Of a stretch of 64,000 nucleotides of DNA, positions 1-13,191 are shown piece after piece (the stretch's first letter is position 1; each line of letters begins with the position of its first letter). The notes under the pieces were generated by a model. The model searched no databases. It saw only the letters and a program-made list of their open reading frames with translations, and was not told the DNA's origin. The stretch lies in NCBI RefSeq assembly GCF_000716435.1, contig NZ_JNWO01000024.1, forward strand, positions 1-64,000. Direction: 5' to 3'. The stretch comes from Streptomyces xylophagus. Its GTDB lineage: Bacteria > Actinomycetota > Actinomycetes > Streptomycetales > Streptomycetaceae. Made by a program: the position numbers and the translations under genes.

Positions 1-1213
<1,213 letters not shown>

Positions 1214-1228
1214 CGCTCGGCCCTGCGG

Positions 1229-1260
1229 GGCGGGGCGGTTTCGGTTTCCCTCGCCCCGCC
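1229..1260. terminator. GC-rich hairpin between treS remnant and pep2
   Basis: A 9-bp perfect inverted repeat, GGCGGGGCG (1229-1237) against CGCCCCGCC (1252-1260), with a 14-nt loop, just after the treS stop codon. No T-run follows, which is usual in high-GC actinomycetes. It may act as a terminator or attenuator ahead of pep2. Confidence 0.4.
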
Positions 1261-1316
1261 CGGGGCACGCAACAGTGACACCCCGACCACCCCCCGGGGA
1301 AAGGAATGTGACACCT

Positions 1317-2693
1317 ATGGCGGAGACTGTCACAATTTCCGGCCGGACCAGCCCCGGTCCGGGCCTCCTCGCGTCGCTCGACCCCCTCCTGCGGGAGTGG
1401 CTGCCGAGGCAACGGTGGTTCGCGGGCAAAGGGCGTCCCGTCACCGGTTTCTCGCTGGTGGCGGCGACGGAGCTGCTTCCGGTGGACGGTCCGCTGGGCC
1501 TCTACCACCTGCTGGTCCGCGCCCATCAGTCACCCGCTCCCGGCGACTGCTACCAGCTCCTCATAGGCGTGCGCGAGGCGCTGCCGCCCCGGCTCGCGCC
1601 CGCGCTGATCGGACATGTGGAGGAGGGCCCGCTCGCCGGACACACGGTGTACGAGGCCCTGCACGACCCCCGGCCCGCCGAGGTGCTCCTGGAGGCCCTG
1701 CGCACCCGGGCCCGCATCGGCGGGCTGCGCTTCGAACGGGCCCCGGGCGGCCTGGACATCGGGACCGGTCTGGCACCGCGCCTGATGACCTCCGAGCAGT
1801 CCAACTCGTCCGTCGTCTACGGCGATACGTTCATCCTGAAGCTGCTGCGCCGCATAGTGCCCGGCACCAACCCCGACCTGGAACTCCCGCTGGCCCTCGC
1901 CCTGGAGGGCTGCCCCCGGGTGCCCGCGCCGACGGCGTGGCTGCGAGCGGAGTTCGCCGACGAACCGTACGTCCTCGGTGTGCTCCAGCCCTTCGTGCAG
2001 GGCGCGACCGACGGCTGGGAACTGGCCCTGCGCGAGCTGGCCAAGGGCGAGGACTTCGGCGCGGAGGCGCGGGCGCTGGGCCGGGCGACGGCGGAGGTCC
2101 ACGTGGCGCTGGCGCGAGCACTGCCGACCATGACCCTGGGCCACGTCCAACTGCAACACCTGGTGGCGGGCATGACCGACCGCCTCGACGCGGCGGCCCA
2201 AGCGGTACCGGCCCTGCGTCCCTACGCCCCCGGCCTGCACTCGGCGTTCTCGGCACTGGCCGACCTCGCGGCCGAGGGCCACACCTGGACCGCCCAGCGC
2301 ATCCACGGCGACCTGCACCTCGGCCAGTGTCTGCACTCGCCCTCCGGGGAGTGGTCGCTGATCGACTTCGAGGGCGAACCCTCCAGGCCCCTCGCGGAAC
2401 GCCGTATGCCCCAGCCTCCGGTACGGGACATCGCGGGGATGCTCCGTTCCTTCGACTACGCGGCCCACTCGGCGACCCCGCCGGCACCGGGCTGGGCGCG
2501 GACGTGCCGGGCTGCGTACTGCTCCGGGTACGCGGAGATCACCGGCGTGGACCCGCGCACGGACCCCGTCCTCCTCCGCGCGTACGAAACGGACAAGGCG
2601 ATCTACGAAGTCCTCTACGAGGCCCGCCACCGCCCCGACTGGCTCCCGGTCCCCCTGTCCGCGGTACGCCGCCTGGCCAACCCCACGGCCTGA
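1317..2693 (+). CDS. pep2: Maltokinase of the GlgE pathway
   Basis: Phosphorylates maltose with ATP to maltose 1-phosphate, the donor that GlgE uses to extend alpha-1,4-glucan. The product has 458 residues, the normal size. The N-terminal cap contains [17 protein letters not shown], typical of the family, and the C-terminal kinase lobe has the catalytic [10 protein letters not shown] and the metal-binding IDFEGEP motifs of aminoglycoside-phosphotransferase-like folds. I chose the ATG because AAGGAA sits about 11 nt upstream; an in-frame GTG nine bases earlier and another at 1275 are possible but less well spaced. It follows the treS remnant and precedes glgB by 37 bp, so pep2 and glgB are probably co-transcribed. 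With treS broken, its maltose must come from another trehalose synthase or from outside. Confidence 0.93.
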   Translation: MAETVTISGRTSPGPGLLASLDPLLREWLPRQRWFAGKGRPVTGFSLVAATELLPVDGPLGLYHLLVRAHQSPAPGDCYQLLIGVREALPPRLAPALIGHVEEGPLAGHTVYEALHDPRPAEVLLEALRTRARIGGLRFERAPGGLDIGTGLAPRLMTSEQSNSSVVYGDTFILKLLRRIVPGTNPDLELPLALALEGCPRVPAPTAWLRAEFADEPYVLGVLQPFVQGATDGWELALRELAKGEDFGAEARALGRATAEVHVALARALPTMTLGHVQLQHLVAGMTDRLDAAAQAVPALRPYAPGLHSAFSALADLAAEGHTWTAQRIHGDLHLGQCLHSPSGEWSLIDFEGEPSRPLAERRMPQPPVRDIAGMLRSFDYAAHSATPPAPGWARTCRAAYCSGYAEITGVDPRTDPVLLRAYETDKAIYEVLYEARHRPDWLPVPLSAVRRLANPTA

Positions 2694-2730
2694 CCCACCC
2701 CACCCGCACCTCGCCCAGGAGGCTCCGCCC

Positions 2731-5871
<3,141 letters not shown>

Positions 5872-5900
5872 CAGCCGCGACTTCACAACACCGGACACTG

Positions 5901-5971
5901 TCAGCCCGTCCGGCGTTTGAGGACGAGGCCCCTTCAGGGCCGAAGCGGGGGTCTGGGGGCGCAGCCCCCAG
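5901..5971. repeat. Dispersed Streptomyces-type repeat with terminal hairpin, copy A
   Basis: A ~70-bp element beginning near CCGGCGTTTGAGGACGAGG and ending in a hairpin, CTGGGGGC-GCA-GCCCCCAG. An almost identical copy lies in the opposite orientation at 57632-57711. It sits between the convergent glgB and helD genes, where the hairpin could terminate transcription. Confidence 0.8.
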
Positions 5972-5998
5972 CACCGCCCACACCAACACCGCCCAGCA

Positions 5999-8257
5999 TC
6001 ACAACGCCCCCGCTCCGGCCAAGCTCACCGGCAACACCCCCGTGTACAGCACCCCCAACCGCTGAGTCGCCCGAGTCAACGCCACGTACAAATCACTCGT
6101 CCCGTACCGCCCCGGCTCGACGACCAACACTGAGTCGAACTCCAACCCCTTGGCCTGCCGCGGGGTGAGAAGAACAACGCTCTGCGTCAGATCAGGCTCG
6201 GCACCGGCCGTCACGCCATCCAGCCGCGCGGCCAACCGACGATGCAGGTCACGCGGCGCAATAACAGCCAACCGCCCCTCCGCAGGGGCAAGTTCACCCA
6301 CGGCCTTGGCCACCGCACCCGGCAGATCATCAGTCGCCCGCACCCAAGGCCGCACGCCAGTGGCCCGCACCGAACTCGGCGGTTCGAAGTCGGGCTTCTC
6401 GGCGCGGACAACAGCCGCCGCGAGGTCCATGATCTCGGCAGGGGTGCGGTAGTTGACGCCGAGGCGGGTGTGGTCGAAGCGGTCCTCGACATAGGGGGCG
6501 AGGATCTCCGCCCAGGAACCGACGCCCGCCGGCTCGGCGGTCTGCGCCGGGTCACCGACCAGCGTCATCGACCGCGTAGGACTCCGCCGCATCAGCAACC
6601 GCCAGGCCATGGGCGAGAGTTCCTGCGCCTCGTCGACGATGATGTGCCCGAACGCCCAGGTCCGGTCAGCCGCCGCGCGCTCGGCCGCACTCCGGTGATC
6701 CTCCTCCTCATGCCGCTCCGCGAAGCGCTCCGCGTCGATGATGTCGTGCGCGGACAGCACCTCGGACCCCTCGGGGTCGTCCTCCTCCTTGTCCTCAAAC
6801 TCGTACGTCCGGGAGGCGAAGGACACGTCCAACACCCCCTGCGCGAAGGACACTTGCTCCTCCCGCTCACGCTCGGCCCGGGCCCGCCGCACCCGGTCGT
6901 CCCGCCCCAGGAGCTCCGCGGCCTCGTCCAGCAGCGGTACGTCCGACACGGTCCACTCGCGCGTCACCGGCCGGCGGATGGCGTCCGCGTCGTCGTCGGA
7001 GACGTAGCCCACGGGGTCGGCGAGGAAGTCCGCGACGAGGTACTGCGGGGTCAGGCGCGGCCACAACTGGTCGATGGCGGCCCAGACTTCGGGGTTCTCG
7101 GCGAGTTCGTCGCGGATCTGGGTGATGTCGCTCGGGTCCAACAAATTGCTGCCGTCGAACGGATCAGTCCCGATGCGTTCGGCGACCATCTCCGTGAGCG
7201 TGTTGAGGATGTGGCCCTCGAAGTGCTCGCGGGCCTCGTTGTGCGGGAGCCGGGCCTCGCGGGTGCGGTCGCGGGCCATCCGTACCAGGCCGTCGTCGAG
7301 CATGAGGATCTCGCGGTCGTGCTCGATCGCGATCACGGGGTCGGGCAGGGACTGCCAGTCGCGTACGACGGCGGCGAGGACGTCGGCCATGTCGGCGCGG
7401 CCCTTCACAGCGGCCGCCGCCCGGCTGTCGGTGGCCGTCGCCTTCACCCCGGGGAACAACTCGCCGACGGTCGCGAGGAGTACGCCGGTCTCGCCGAGGG
7501 AGGGCAGCACCTCGCCGATGTAGCCGAGGAACGCGGGGTTCGGGCCGACGATGAGGACGGCGCGCTTGGCGAGCAACTCCCGGTGTTCGTACAGGAGGTA
7601 CGCCGCCCGGTGCAGCGCGACGGCGGTCTTGCCGGTGCCGGGGCCGCCCTCGACGACGAGAACTCCGCGGTGGGGCGCCCGGATGATCTCGTCCTGTTCG
7701 GCCTGGATGGTCTGCACGATGTCGTTCATCCGGCCGGTGCGCGCGGAGTTGAGCGCCGCGAGCAGGACGGCGTCACCGCTCGGGTCCTCGTGGCCGGTGC
7801 GGGTGACATCGCCGAGGTCGAGGATCTCGTCGTGCAGGGCGGTGACCTGACGGCCGTCGGTGGTGAGGTGCCGGCGGCGGCGCAGCCCCATCGGGGTGTG
7901 GCCGGTGGCCAGGTAGAAGGGGCGGGCGACGCCGGCGCGCCAGTCGATCAGGATCGGCGTGAGGTCGGCGTCGTCGGAGCGGATGCCGATGCGGCCGATG
8001 TGGTGGCTGACGCCGGAGGCCAGGTCGATGCGGCCGAAGCAGAGCGAGCCGTCCACGGCGTTCAGCGCGGCGAGCAGCGCCGAGCGCTCGGCGACCAGGA
8101 TGTCCCGCTCCAGCCGCGCCTGCCGGGGCGTGTTGCTCTGCCCGAGCGCGTCCGTGACGGAGTCCTCGGTGGCACCGCGCAGCACGTCCACGCGTGCGTA
8201 CAGACCGTCGATGAATTCCTGCTCACCGTGAATTTCATCGCTGTTTGACAATTCCAC
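5999..8257 (-). CDS. helD: HelD-type superfamily 1 helicase / RNA polymerase-recycling ATPase
   Basis: 752-residue UvrD/Rep-like ATPase of the HelD group, which in Gram-positive bacteria binds RNA polymerase, releases stalled complexes and in some Streptomyces relatives gives rifamycin tolerance. Visible are the N-terminal helical arm, the Walker A motif EGGPGTGKTAVALHRAAYLL, the DEAQELSPM Walker B motif, TLVGDPAQT (motif III) and the C-terminal VALTRATQRLGVLYTGVLP. The charged insert with EDKEEDDPEGSE is typical of the group. The annotated GTG has GGGAG almost touching it; a TTG two codons later is better spaced, so the exact start is uncertain. I saw no obvious rifamycin-associated palindrome upstream, so inducibility by rifamycins is not supported. 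It converges on glgB. Confidence 0.88.
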   Translation of the reverse strand: MELSNSDEIHGEQEFIDGLYARVDVLRGATEDSVTDALGQSNTPRQARLERDILVAERSALLAALNAVDGSLCFGRIDLASGVSHHIGRIGIRSDDADLTPILIDWRAGVARPFYLATGHTPMGLRRRRHLTTDGRQVTALHDEILDLGDVTRTGHEDPSGDAVLLAALNSARTGRMNDIVQTIQAEQDEIIRAPHRGVLVVEGGPGTGKTAVALHRAAYLLYEHRELLAKRAVLIVGPNPAFLGYIGEVLPSLGETGVLLATVGELFPGVKATATDSRAAAAVKGRADMADVLAAVVRDWQSLPDPVIAIEHDREILMLDDGLVRMARDRTREARLPHNEAREHFEGHILNTLTEMVAERIGTDPFDGSNLLDPSDITQIRDELAENPEVWAAIDQLWPRLTPQYLVADFLADPVGYVSDDDADAIRRPVTREWTVSDVPLLDEAAELLGRDDRVRRARAEREREEQVSFAQGVLDVSFASRTYEFEDKEEDDPEGSEVLSAHDIIDAERFAERHEEEDHRSAAERAAADRTWAFGHIIVDEAQELSPMAWRLLMRRSPTRSMTLVGDPAQTAEPAGVGSWAEILAPYVEDRFDHTRLGVNYRTPAEIMDLAAAVVRAEKPDFEPPSSVRATGVRPWVRATDDLPGAVAKAVGELAPAEGRLAVIAPRDLHRRLAARLDGVTAGAEPDLTQSVVLLTPRQAKGLEFDSVLVVEPGRYGTSDLYVALTRATQRLGVLYTGVLPVSLAGAGAL

Positions 8258-8329
8258 TCCCGGACATATATACTGTGCTCACTGAGCCTCTTTGCGACTC
8301 AATTCCCGTGAAGTCGCGAACCATTGAAT

Positions 8330-8381
8330 ATACGCAAAGAAATCCCCCGAGCGCAATTGCTCGGGGGATTTCTTTGCGTAT
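8330..8381. terminator. Long perfect inverted repeat (23-bp arms)
   Basis: Left arm starts ATACGCAAAGAAATCCCCCG and the right arm is its exact complement, with a 6-nt loop. It lies just past the stop of the merR-thioredoxin operon and upstream of helD. It fits a strong terminator for the operon; the A/T-rich outer stem gives a T-rich tail on either strand. Confidence 0.85.
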
Positions 8382-8390
8382 CGGGCGGGC

Positions 8391-8723
8391 TCACAGCACG
8401 TCGGAGAGCTCCTCCAGCAGCCGGCGCTTGGGCCGGGCCCCCACCATGGCCTTCACCGGCTCACCGCCCCGGAAGACCATGAACGTGGGCATCGAGAGGA
8501 CCTTGTAGGCGTTCGTGGTCTCCGGATTCTGGTCCACGTTCAACTGCACCACTTTCAGCCGATCCGCCTCCTCGGCGGCAAGGGCACGCAGCACCGGCCC
8601 CATCTGTCGGCACGGAGGACACCAGTCCGCCGTGAACTCGACCAGCACCGGCAACTCCGCTCCGATAACCTCCGCCGCGAAATTCTCGTCGGTCACGTCC
8701 ATCACCTGCGTCACATCGATCAC
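8391..8723 (-). CDS. trxA: Thioredoxin
   Basis: Small cytosolic thiol-disulfide exchange protein of 110 residues. The WCPPC active site (Cys35 and Cys38 from the GTG start), the cis-Pro loop MPTFMVF and the flanking thioredoxin fold strands are all present; CPPC instead of CGPC shifts the redox potential in some thioredoxins. The GTG start overlaps the stop codon of the MerR gene as GTGA and has GGGAGGG eight bases upstream, so it is translationally coupled. A longer in-frame reading to 8906 only repeats the MerR gene in another frame and is rejected. The pairing suggests that the upstream regulator controls this thioredoxin. Confidence 0.93.
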   Translation of the reverse strand: MIDVTQVMDVTDENFAAEVIGAELPVLVEFTADWCPPCRQMGPVLRALAAEEADRLKVVQLNVDQNPETTNAYKVLSMPTFMVFRGGEPVKAMVGARPKRRLLEELSDVL

Positions 8724-9106
8724 AGCTCGTTCCCTCCCAGTTCGCACAACGGTGGTGGCTCCTCGACCGTCGCCAGCCGCACCCCGATCTCCGCCCGCAC
8801 CGCCTGCAACTCCCCGATCAGGGAATCCAGTTCGGCCAGCTTCCGCCGGTAGACCGCGAGCGACGCCGGGCACGAGTCGCCCTCCGGGTGCCCGGCCCGC
8901 AGACACTCCACGAAGGGCCGCGTCTCCTCCAGGTCGAACCCGAAGTCCTGCAACGTCCTGATCTGCCGCAGCAGCTTCAGATCGCCCTCGTCGTACGTCC
9001 GGTACCCGTTGCCGCCCCGCCGCGCGGGCAGCAGCCCCCGTGACTCGTAGTACCGCAACGCCCGCGTCGTGGTCCCGGCCCGCGCGGCCAGCTCGCCGAT
9101 TCGCAT
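8720..9106 (-). CDS. MerR-family regulator, probably controls the coupled thioredoxin
   Basis: 128-residue regulator. The N-terminal winged helix reads MRIGELAARAGTTTRALRYY, the standard MerR DNA-binding start, followed by the LLPARRGGNGYRTY wing and a C-terminal dimerisation helix. Three cysteines (VECLRAG, DSCPAS and LCELG) could sense thiol stress or metal, but the spacing does not match SoxR. It is the first gene of a two-gene operon with thioredoxin, overlapping it by four bases. A near-palindromic element just upstream is the likely operator. Effector unknown. Confidence 0.9.
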   Translation of the reverse strand: MRIGELAARAGTTTRALRYYESRGLLPARRGGNGYRTYDEGDLKLLRQIRTLQDFGFDLEETRPFVECLRAGHPEGDSCPASLAVYRRKLAELDSLIGELQAVRAEIGVRLATVEEPPPLCELGGNEL

Positions 9107-9121
9107 GTCTACGACGGTAAT

Positions 9122-9141
9122 CCTTGACGTCGGCGTCAGGG
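9122..9141. promoter_or_regulatory. MerR-type operator candidate
   Basis: Imperfect dyad CCTTGACGTC/GGCGTCAGGG, 16 bp in front of the merR-trx operon. MerR regulators bind dyads placed between the promoter elements, and the position and TTGAC/GTCA symmetry fit. It also overlaps the last codons of the neighbouring Lrp gene. Confidence 0.5.
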
Positions 9142-9645
9142 CAACAGCGGTTTCCGCTCCACCGGCGAGGTCAGCACGATGGACGTCGTGGTCCGGCCGA
9201 GCGCGGAGACCGCTTCGAGGACCTCCTCCAGGTGGACGGTGTCCCTGACGGCGACCTTGAGGATCCAGCAGTCCTCGCCGACGACATGGTGCACCTCGGT
9301 GATCTCGGGCCGCTCGATCAGCTCCAGGGTCCGGGGGTGCTTCAGGGTGTAGCCGCCGTGCGGGTCGACCCGGATGAACGCCTGGATGCCGTAGCCGAGC
9401 CGGCCGGGGACGACATGGGCGCCGTAGCCGCTGATCACGCCCGCGGTCTCCAGCCGACGGACCCGCTCGGTGACCGCCGCCGGGCTCAGCCGGACCTGTC
9501 GCCCGAGCTCGCTGAGCTTGATCCGGCCGTCGGTCTGGAGGAGGTGGAGGATCTGCCGGTCCAGTGCGTCGAAGGCCACCGGTGTTTCGTCGGCGACGGC
9601 TCGTGGATGCCGTGGTTCTTTCGGTGCTGCGGCCCGAACTCCCAT
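9136..9645 (-). CDS. Lrp/AsnC-family transcriptional regulator
   Basis: 169-residue regulator. The helix-turn-helix is in DRQILHLLQTDGRIKLSELG and LSPAAVTERVRRLE, followed by the RAM effector domain with the GYGIQAFIRVDP strand and VHHVVGEDCWILKV. Family members sense amino acids and act as octamers. I place the start at the ATG at 9645, with AAGGGGG four bases upstream; the reading frame runs on upstream but only as antisense of the next gene. The start faces the epimerase gene across ~40 bp, so the two probably share a promoter region and the regulator may control it. Confidence 0.9.
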   Translation of the reverse strand: MGVRAAAPKEPRHPRAVADETPVAFDALDRQILHLLQTDGRIKLSELGRQVRLSPAAVTERVRRLETAGVISGYGAHVVPGRLGYGIQAFIRVDPHGGYTLKHPRTLELIERPEITEVHHVVGEDCWILKVAVRDTVHLEEVLEAVSALGRTTTSIVLTSPVERKPLLP

Positions 9646-9684
9646 GTCTCCCCCTTCAGATCCTGCGGATACGCCCGAAGAATT

Positions 9685-10731
9685 ATGGACATGGAAAAGG
9701 CACGGGACGTACTGGTCATCGGCGGCAACCGCTACTTCGGCAAGCGGCTGATCGCACGGCTGCTGGCCGCCGGGGACCGGGTCACGGTCCTCAACCGCGG
9801 TTCGTCGGCGCCGCCCGCCGGGGTGGTGCACCTGATCGCCGACCGCGACGACGAGGACGCGCTGCGCGCCGCTCTCGGCCCGCGCACCTTCGACGTCGTC
9901 GTCGACCAGGTCTGCTACACCCCGCGCCAGGCGGCGATCGCCCGCCGCGTCTTCGCCGGCCGCACCGGCCGCTATGTGATGACGTCGACCGTCGAGGTGT
10001 ACGAGTACGAGGACTCGCCAACACTGGTGAGCGAGGCGGCCGTCGATCCGCTCAGCGTGCGCGTCGACCTCGAACTCCCCTGGGACGAGCCGGAGTTCCT
10101 CGACGCGCACTATGGCGAGGGCAAGCGCCAGGCGGAGGCGGTCTTCGCTGCGCCCGAACCGGAGTTGCCGTACGTGGCGGTCCGCGTGGCCCATGTCCTG
10201 GGCGGCGCCGACGACTTCACCGGCCGCCTCCAGCACTACGCCGACCGTATCCGCGCGGGCGAGCCCATCGCCGTACCGGCCAATAACCACCCGGCGACGT
10301 ACATCCACGTGGACGAGATCGCCGACTTCCTCTTCTGGACGGTCGGCCAGAACTTCACCGGCCCGGTCAACGCGGCCTCCCACGGCATGCTGACCACCGA
10401 GGAGTTGTGCGAGGCGATCGCCGCGCACATCCCGTCCGGCAGAACGGTCCTCCGCACGGTGGAGTTGGGCGAGACCTCCCCGTTCTCCTTCACGCGCGGC
10501 TATGGCATGGACAACTCCCGCGCGGAGAAGCTCGGTTACCCCTTCGGGGACGTACGACGATGGCTGCCGCAGGCGGCGGGACAGCGGGCCCCGATAGGGG
10601 CGCGGGGAACTGCGCGACCAGCCCCCACCGACCCGCGGCCAAAGAACGACCGCTCCACCAAAACTCAACGGTCCTCGCTATCCAACTCCCCCTCACCCAC
10701 CCGAACCCCCAACAACCGACGCGTCAACTGA
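9685..10731 (+). CDS. NAD-dependent epimerase/dehydratase-like protein
   Basis: 348-residue extended short-chain dehydrogenase-like protein. The Rossmann motif VLVIGGNRYFGKRL is near residue 10, with the sugar-nucleotide epimerase-like TSTVEVYEYE and a HYGEGKRQAE active-site segment; the usual YxxxK is only partly conserved, so the reaction is uncertain. Similar proteins in plants and bacteria act as RNA-binding or reductase homologues. The last ~40 residues after QAAGQRAPIGARGTARP look unrelated: they are encoded by the dispersed repeat at 10595-10623 and then by antisense of the next gene. The true ancestral C-terminus was probably near WLPQAAG. The gene overlaps the convergent ATPase by 67 bp. 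Confidence 0.82.
   Translation: MDMEKARDVLVIGGNRYFGKRLIARLLAAGDRVTVLNRGSSAPPAGVVHLIADRDDEDALRAALGPRTFDVVVDQVCYTPRQAAIARRVFAGRTGRYVMTSTVEVYEYEDSPTLVSEAAVDPLSVRVDLELPWDEPEFLDAHYGEGKRQAEAVFAAPEPELPYVAVRVAHVLGGADDFTGRLQHYADRIRAGEPIAVPANNHPATYIHVDEIADFLFWTVGQNFTGPVNAASHGMLTTEELCEAIAAHIPSGRTVLRTVELGETSPFSFTRGYGMDNSRAEKLGYPFGDVRRWLPQAAGQRAPIGARGTARPAPTDPRPKNDRSTKTQRSSLSNSPSPTRTPNNRRVN
10595..10623. repeat. Dispersed 29-bp repeat, copy A
   Basis: Begins TAGGGGCGCGGGGAACTGCG and is identical over 29 bp to the copy at 57812-57840. Here it lies inside the 3' end of the epimerase frame and extends that protein. Confidence 0.85.
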
Positions 10732-12155
10732 TCCCGGTCGGACAGCAGTTCATCAAGAGCCGCACGAAGATCGCCGGGTTCCGTACGTACCGCTTCCCTC
10801 TCGGCAGAGATCAGCACAGCCCGCCGCACCAGCTCCTTCGTGAAGGACGCCGTCGTCCCCTCCGTCCGTGACACCACCTCCTCTGCGACCTCCTCACCAA
10901 GGTCGAGCCCGGCGCCGTAGAGATCCAGGAGACGGCCGCGCCCCTCGGCGTCCGGGAGGGGGATCTCCACGGCGAGGTCGACGCGGCCGGGGCGCTGGAT
11001 CAGGGCCGGTTCGAGGAGGTCGGCGCGGTTGGTGGTGAGGAGGAAGGCCACGTCGGCGTCGTCGCCGAGGCCGTCCATCTCGTTGAGGACCTGGAAGAGC
11101 AGGGGCTGTTCGCCGCTGCCGTGGTCGCGGGCCTCGGCGATCAGGTCGCAGTCCTCCAGGACGACGAGCGCGGGCTGGAGCATCCGGGCCAGGGCACAGG
11201 CGGGGCCGATGGCGTCGATGCTCGTGCCGGAGAGGACGACGACCGTGAACTGCGGGAGGTGGGAGAGGAGATAGCGGATCGTGTGGGTCTTGCCGGTGCC
11301 GGGCGGGCCGTAGAGGAGGAGGCCGCGGCGCAAGTGCTGGCCGGCGGCGCGGAGTTGTTCGCGGCGGCGGGCCACGCCGACGACCTGGCGTTCGACGCGT
11401 TCCAGGAGGCCCTCGGGGAGGACGATGTCGTCGCGGGTGAGAGTGGGGCGGCGGTGGAAGCGGAACGGGCCGAGGCCGTGGCCGAACTCGGAGCCCTCGA
11501 AGGAGAGCACCTGGCCGCGGAAGATGTTGTGCTCGCGGACCAGGACATCGATCTCGGCGAGCAGGCGGTCCGCGAACTCCTTGTCCCGCGCGAGGACTTC
11601 GAGCTCGACCTTGTCGCGCCCGTACTCGTCGGCCGGGCCGCGCAGCAGCACCGCGAACCGGTCCTCGCCCTCCGCGCCGAGGTAGAACCCGCAGGAGACA
11701 CAGGCGAGTTCGGCGTCGGGCGAGACCGGCAGCTGCGCGTAGTCGACGGCGCCGATCGTGAACCGGTCGTGGCGGTCGGCGGCTTCGAGGATGTCGCCGA
11801 GGGTGAGATCGCTCCGGTTCTGCGCACCGCGCATGCCGATCAGTTCGTACGAACGCCCTTCCCCGGCGAACCAACTCTCCAGCGCGAGATGCACGTTCGG
11901 GAGGTCGTACGGCGGATACGCGGCCTTGACGACGGGCCGGTCGCCGGGGGCGGTGCCGAGGTGTTCGCGGAGGCGTCCGGTGAGGTTGCGAGCGGGGTCC
12001 TGGTCCTTGGACCTGGGCCGGGCGACCGCGGTGAGGAACTCCTGGAACAGGATGCCGATCTGCTCCATCGACAGGGGCGAGGGCTCACGTCCCGCGCCGA
12101 ACCTGCGCTCGTACTCCGCCGAGCTGACGATCTCCAATCCGCCCGGTTCATCCAT
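10665..12155 (-). CDS. AAA-family ATPase
   Basis: 496-residue protein with an unrecognised N-terminal half and a classical C-terminal AAA module. Seen are Walker A LLYGPPGTGKTHTIRYLL, Walker B LVVLEDCDLIAE, the second region of homology with LLTTNRADLLEPALIQRPGRVD including the arginine fingers, and the small helical lid. The N-terminal half has a CVSCGFYLG cysteine pair and may bind substrate. The AAA type resembles proteasome-like or BCS1-like unfoldases, but no specific partner is visible. I prefer the ATG at 12155, which has GGAGG five bases upstream; another ATG lies 12 bp earlier. It follows the DUF2127 gene on the same strand by 37 bp. Confidence 0.85.
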   Translation of the reverse strand: MDEPGGLEIVSSAEYERRFGAGREPSPLSMEQIGILFQEFLTAVARPRSKDQDPARNLTGRLREHLGTAPGDRPVVKAAYPPYDLPNVHLALESWFAGEGRSYELIGMRGAQNRSDLTLGDILEAADRHDRFTIGAVDYAQLPVSPDAELACVSCGFYLGAEGEDRFAVLLRGPADEYGRDKVELEVLARDKEFADRLLAEIDVLVREHNIFRGQVLSFEGSEFGHGLGPFRFHRRPTLTRDDIVLPEGLLERVERQVVGVARRREQLRAAGQHLRRGLLLYGPPGTGKTHTIRYLLSHLPQFTVVVLSGTSIDAIGPACALARMLQPALVVLEDCDLIAEARDHGSGEQPLLFQVLNEMDGLGDDADVAFLLTTNRADLLEPALIQRPGRVDLAVEIPLPDAEGRGRLLDLYGAGLDLGEEVAEEVVSRTEGTTASFTKELVRRAVLISAEREAVRTEPGDLRAALDELLSDRDQLTRRLLGVRVGEGELDSEDR

Positions 12156-12192
12156 GTCCGCCTCCATAGTCCCGATGTGTCGGACCAGGGTG

Positions 12193-12963
12193 TCAGACCA
12201 TGACGCCCGCGGACGTCTCCACTTCCAGCAGGGACGCGCTCTCGCGTTCCTCGTCGAAGGCCTTCCGCCCGCCGCGCAGGCCGAACAGCCGCTTGGCGAG
12301 GGCGATGTAGAGGACGGCGAGGATGTTGAGGACGAGGGTGGCGATCTTCAACCAGCTGATGTGTTCGGTGAGTTCGTAGATCTCCAGCGGCAGGAACGCG
12401 GCGGTGGCGACCACCGTCAGATACTCCGCCCAGCGCTTGGCGTACCAGAGGCCGCCGGCCTCGACGAGTTCGATCAGCGCGTACGCCAGCAGCAGTACGG
12501 CGACCAGGACCAGCGTGGAGTGCTTGTAGCCGAAGGTCTTCTGGATGGAGCCGACGATCGGCGAGTGGTCGAGGTCGTAGTGGAAGTGCTTGAAGACGGG
12601 CCGGAAGACGTTGAGGTAGTCGTCGAAGAGCTTGCGCACCGAGTCCTGGCTGTTGCTGAACTTCCACACGGCGGCGGCGACCAGCACGATGAACACCCCG
12701 CGCACGGCCCGCTCGATCGCCAGGAACCGCAGGATGAACAGATCCCGCAGCACCTTCCCGCGCGGTACCAGCGGGGCGTGCTCGGCGGGTCCGGAACCGT
12801 GCGGATCGCCCAGCACGAAGTCGCCGCAGCGCAGACAGCGCCAGGCCGTACCGAACTTGGTCTCGACGCGCAGCCGTTCCCGCAGCGCCGTCTCGTCGGG
12901 CGCGTAGGTCACATGCCCGTGCCGTGCGCAGTGCCGCCGGTCCCAGTCGATCTTCATGCCCAT
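12193..12963 (-). CDS. DUF2127 integral membrane protein
   Basis: 256-residue membrane protein. The first ~70 residues are cytosolic with cysteine pairs in HCARHGH and RCLRCGDFVLG that could bind zinc. Four hydrophobic segments follow: FLAIERAVRGVFIVLVAAAV, LVLVAVLLLAYALIELVE, YLTVVATAAFLPLEIY and ATLVLNILAVLYIAL, the last three matching the DUF2127 pattern. Function is unknown. Two in-frame ATGs (12963 and 12957) compete; the GGGGG upstream suits the second. It is upstream of and co-directional with the AAA ATPase. Confidence 0.8.
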   Translation of the reverse strand: MGMKIDWDRRHCARHGHVTYAPDETALRERLRVETKFGTAWRCLRCGDFVLGDPHGSGPAEHAPLVPRGKVLRDLFILRFLAIERAVRGVFIVLVAAAVWKFSNSQDSVRKLFDDYLNVFRPVFKHFHYDLDHSPIVGSIQKTFGYKHSTLVLVAVLLLAYALIELVEAGGLWYAKRWAEYLTVVATAAFLPLEIYELTEHISWLKIATLVLNILAVLYIALAKRLFGLRGGRKAFDEERESASLLEVETSAGVMV

Positions 12964-13168
12964 GGCCCCCGTGACTCCCACCGAACGCGAACGTGCCGTG
13001 CCGGAGGATTCCGGCACGGCACGGCACGCTAGTGCATCCGCGTGACGGCCGGCCTCAAGGGGCCGGACCGACGGGTGACGCGAGGTGGACCGGGCGGCTG
13101 AGCGACGGGGGGACACCCAGCCGCCCGGAGTCCGTGGGGCGTCCGGACCTTGTTCAGGTGGGTCCGGC

Positions 13169-13190
13169 CGCCCCGCTTCGGGGGGGGGCG
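13169..13190. terminator. GC hairpin after the symporter gene
   Basis: CGCCCC pairs with GGGGCG around a short loop directly after the symporter stop codon. The run of nine Gs makes the exact pairing flexible. Confidence 0.4.
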
Positions 13191-13191
13191 C

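Noticed and set aside
6242..8248. 668-codon plus-strand frame opposite helD
   Set aside because: Antisense of a gene with clear helicase motifs; no ribosome site and no recognisable domain.
8258..8330. Rifamycin-associated element upstream of helD
   Set aside because: No palindrome of the expected kind was seen.
9124..9684. Longer epimerase start across the Lrp gene
   Set aside because: The extra part is antisense of the Lrp regulator, which has a good start of its own.
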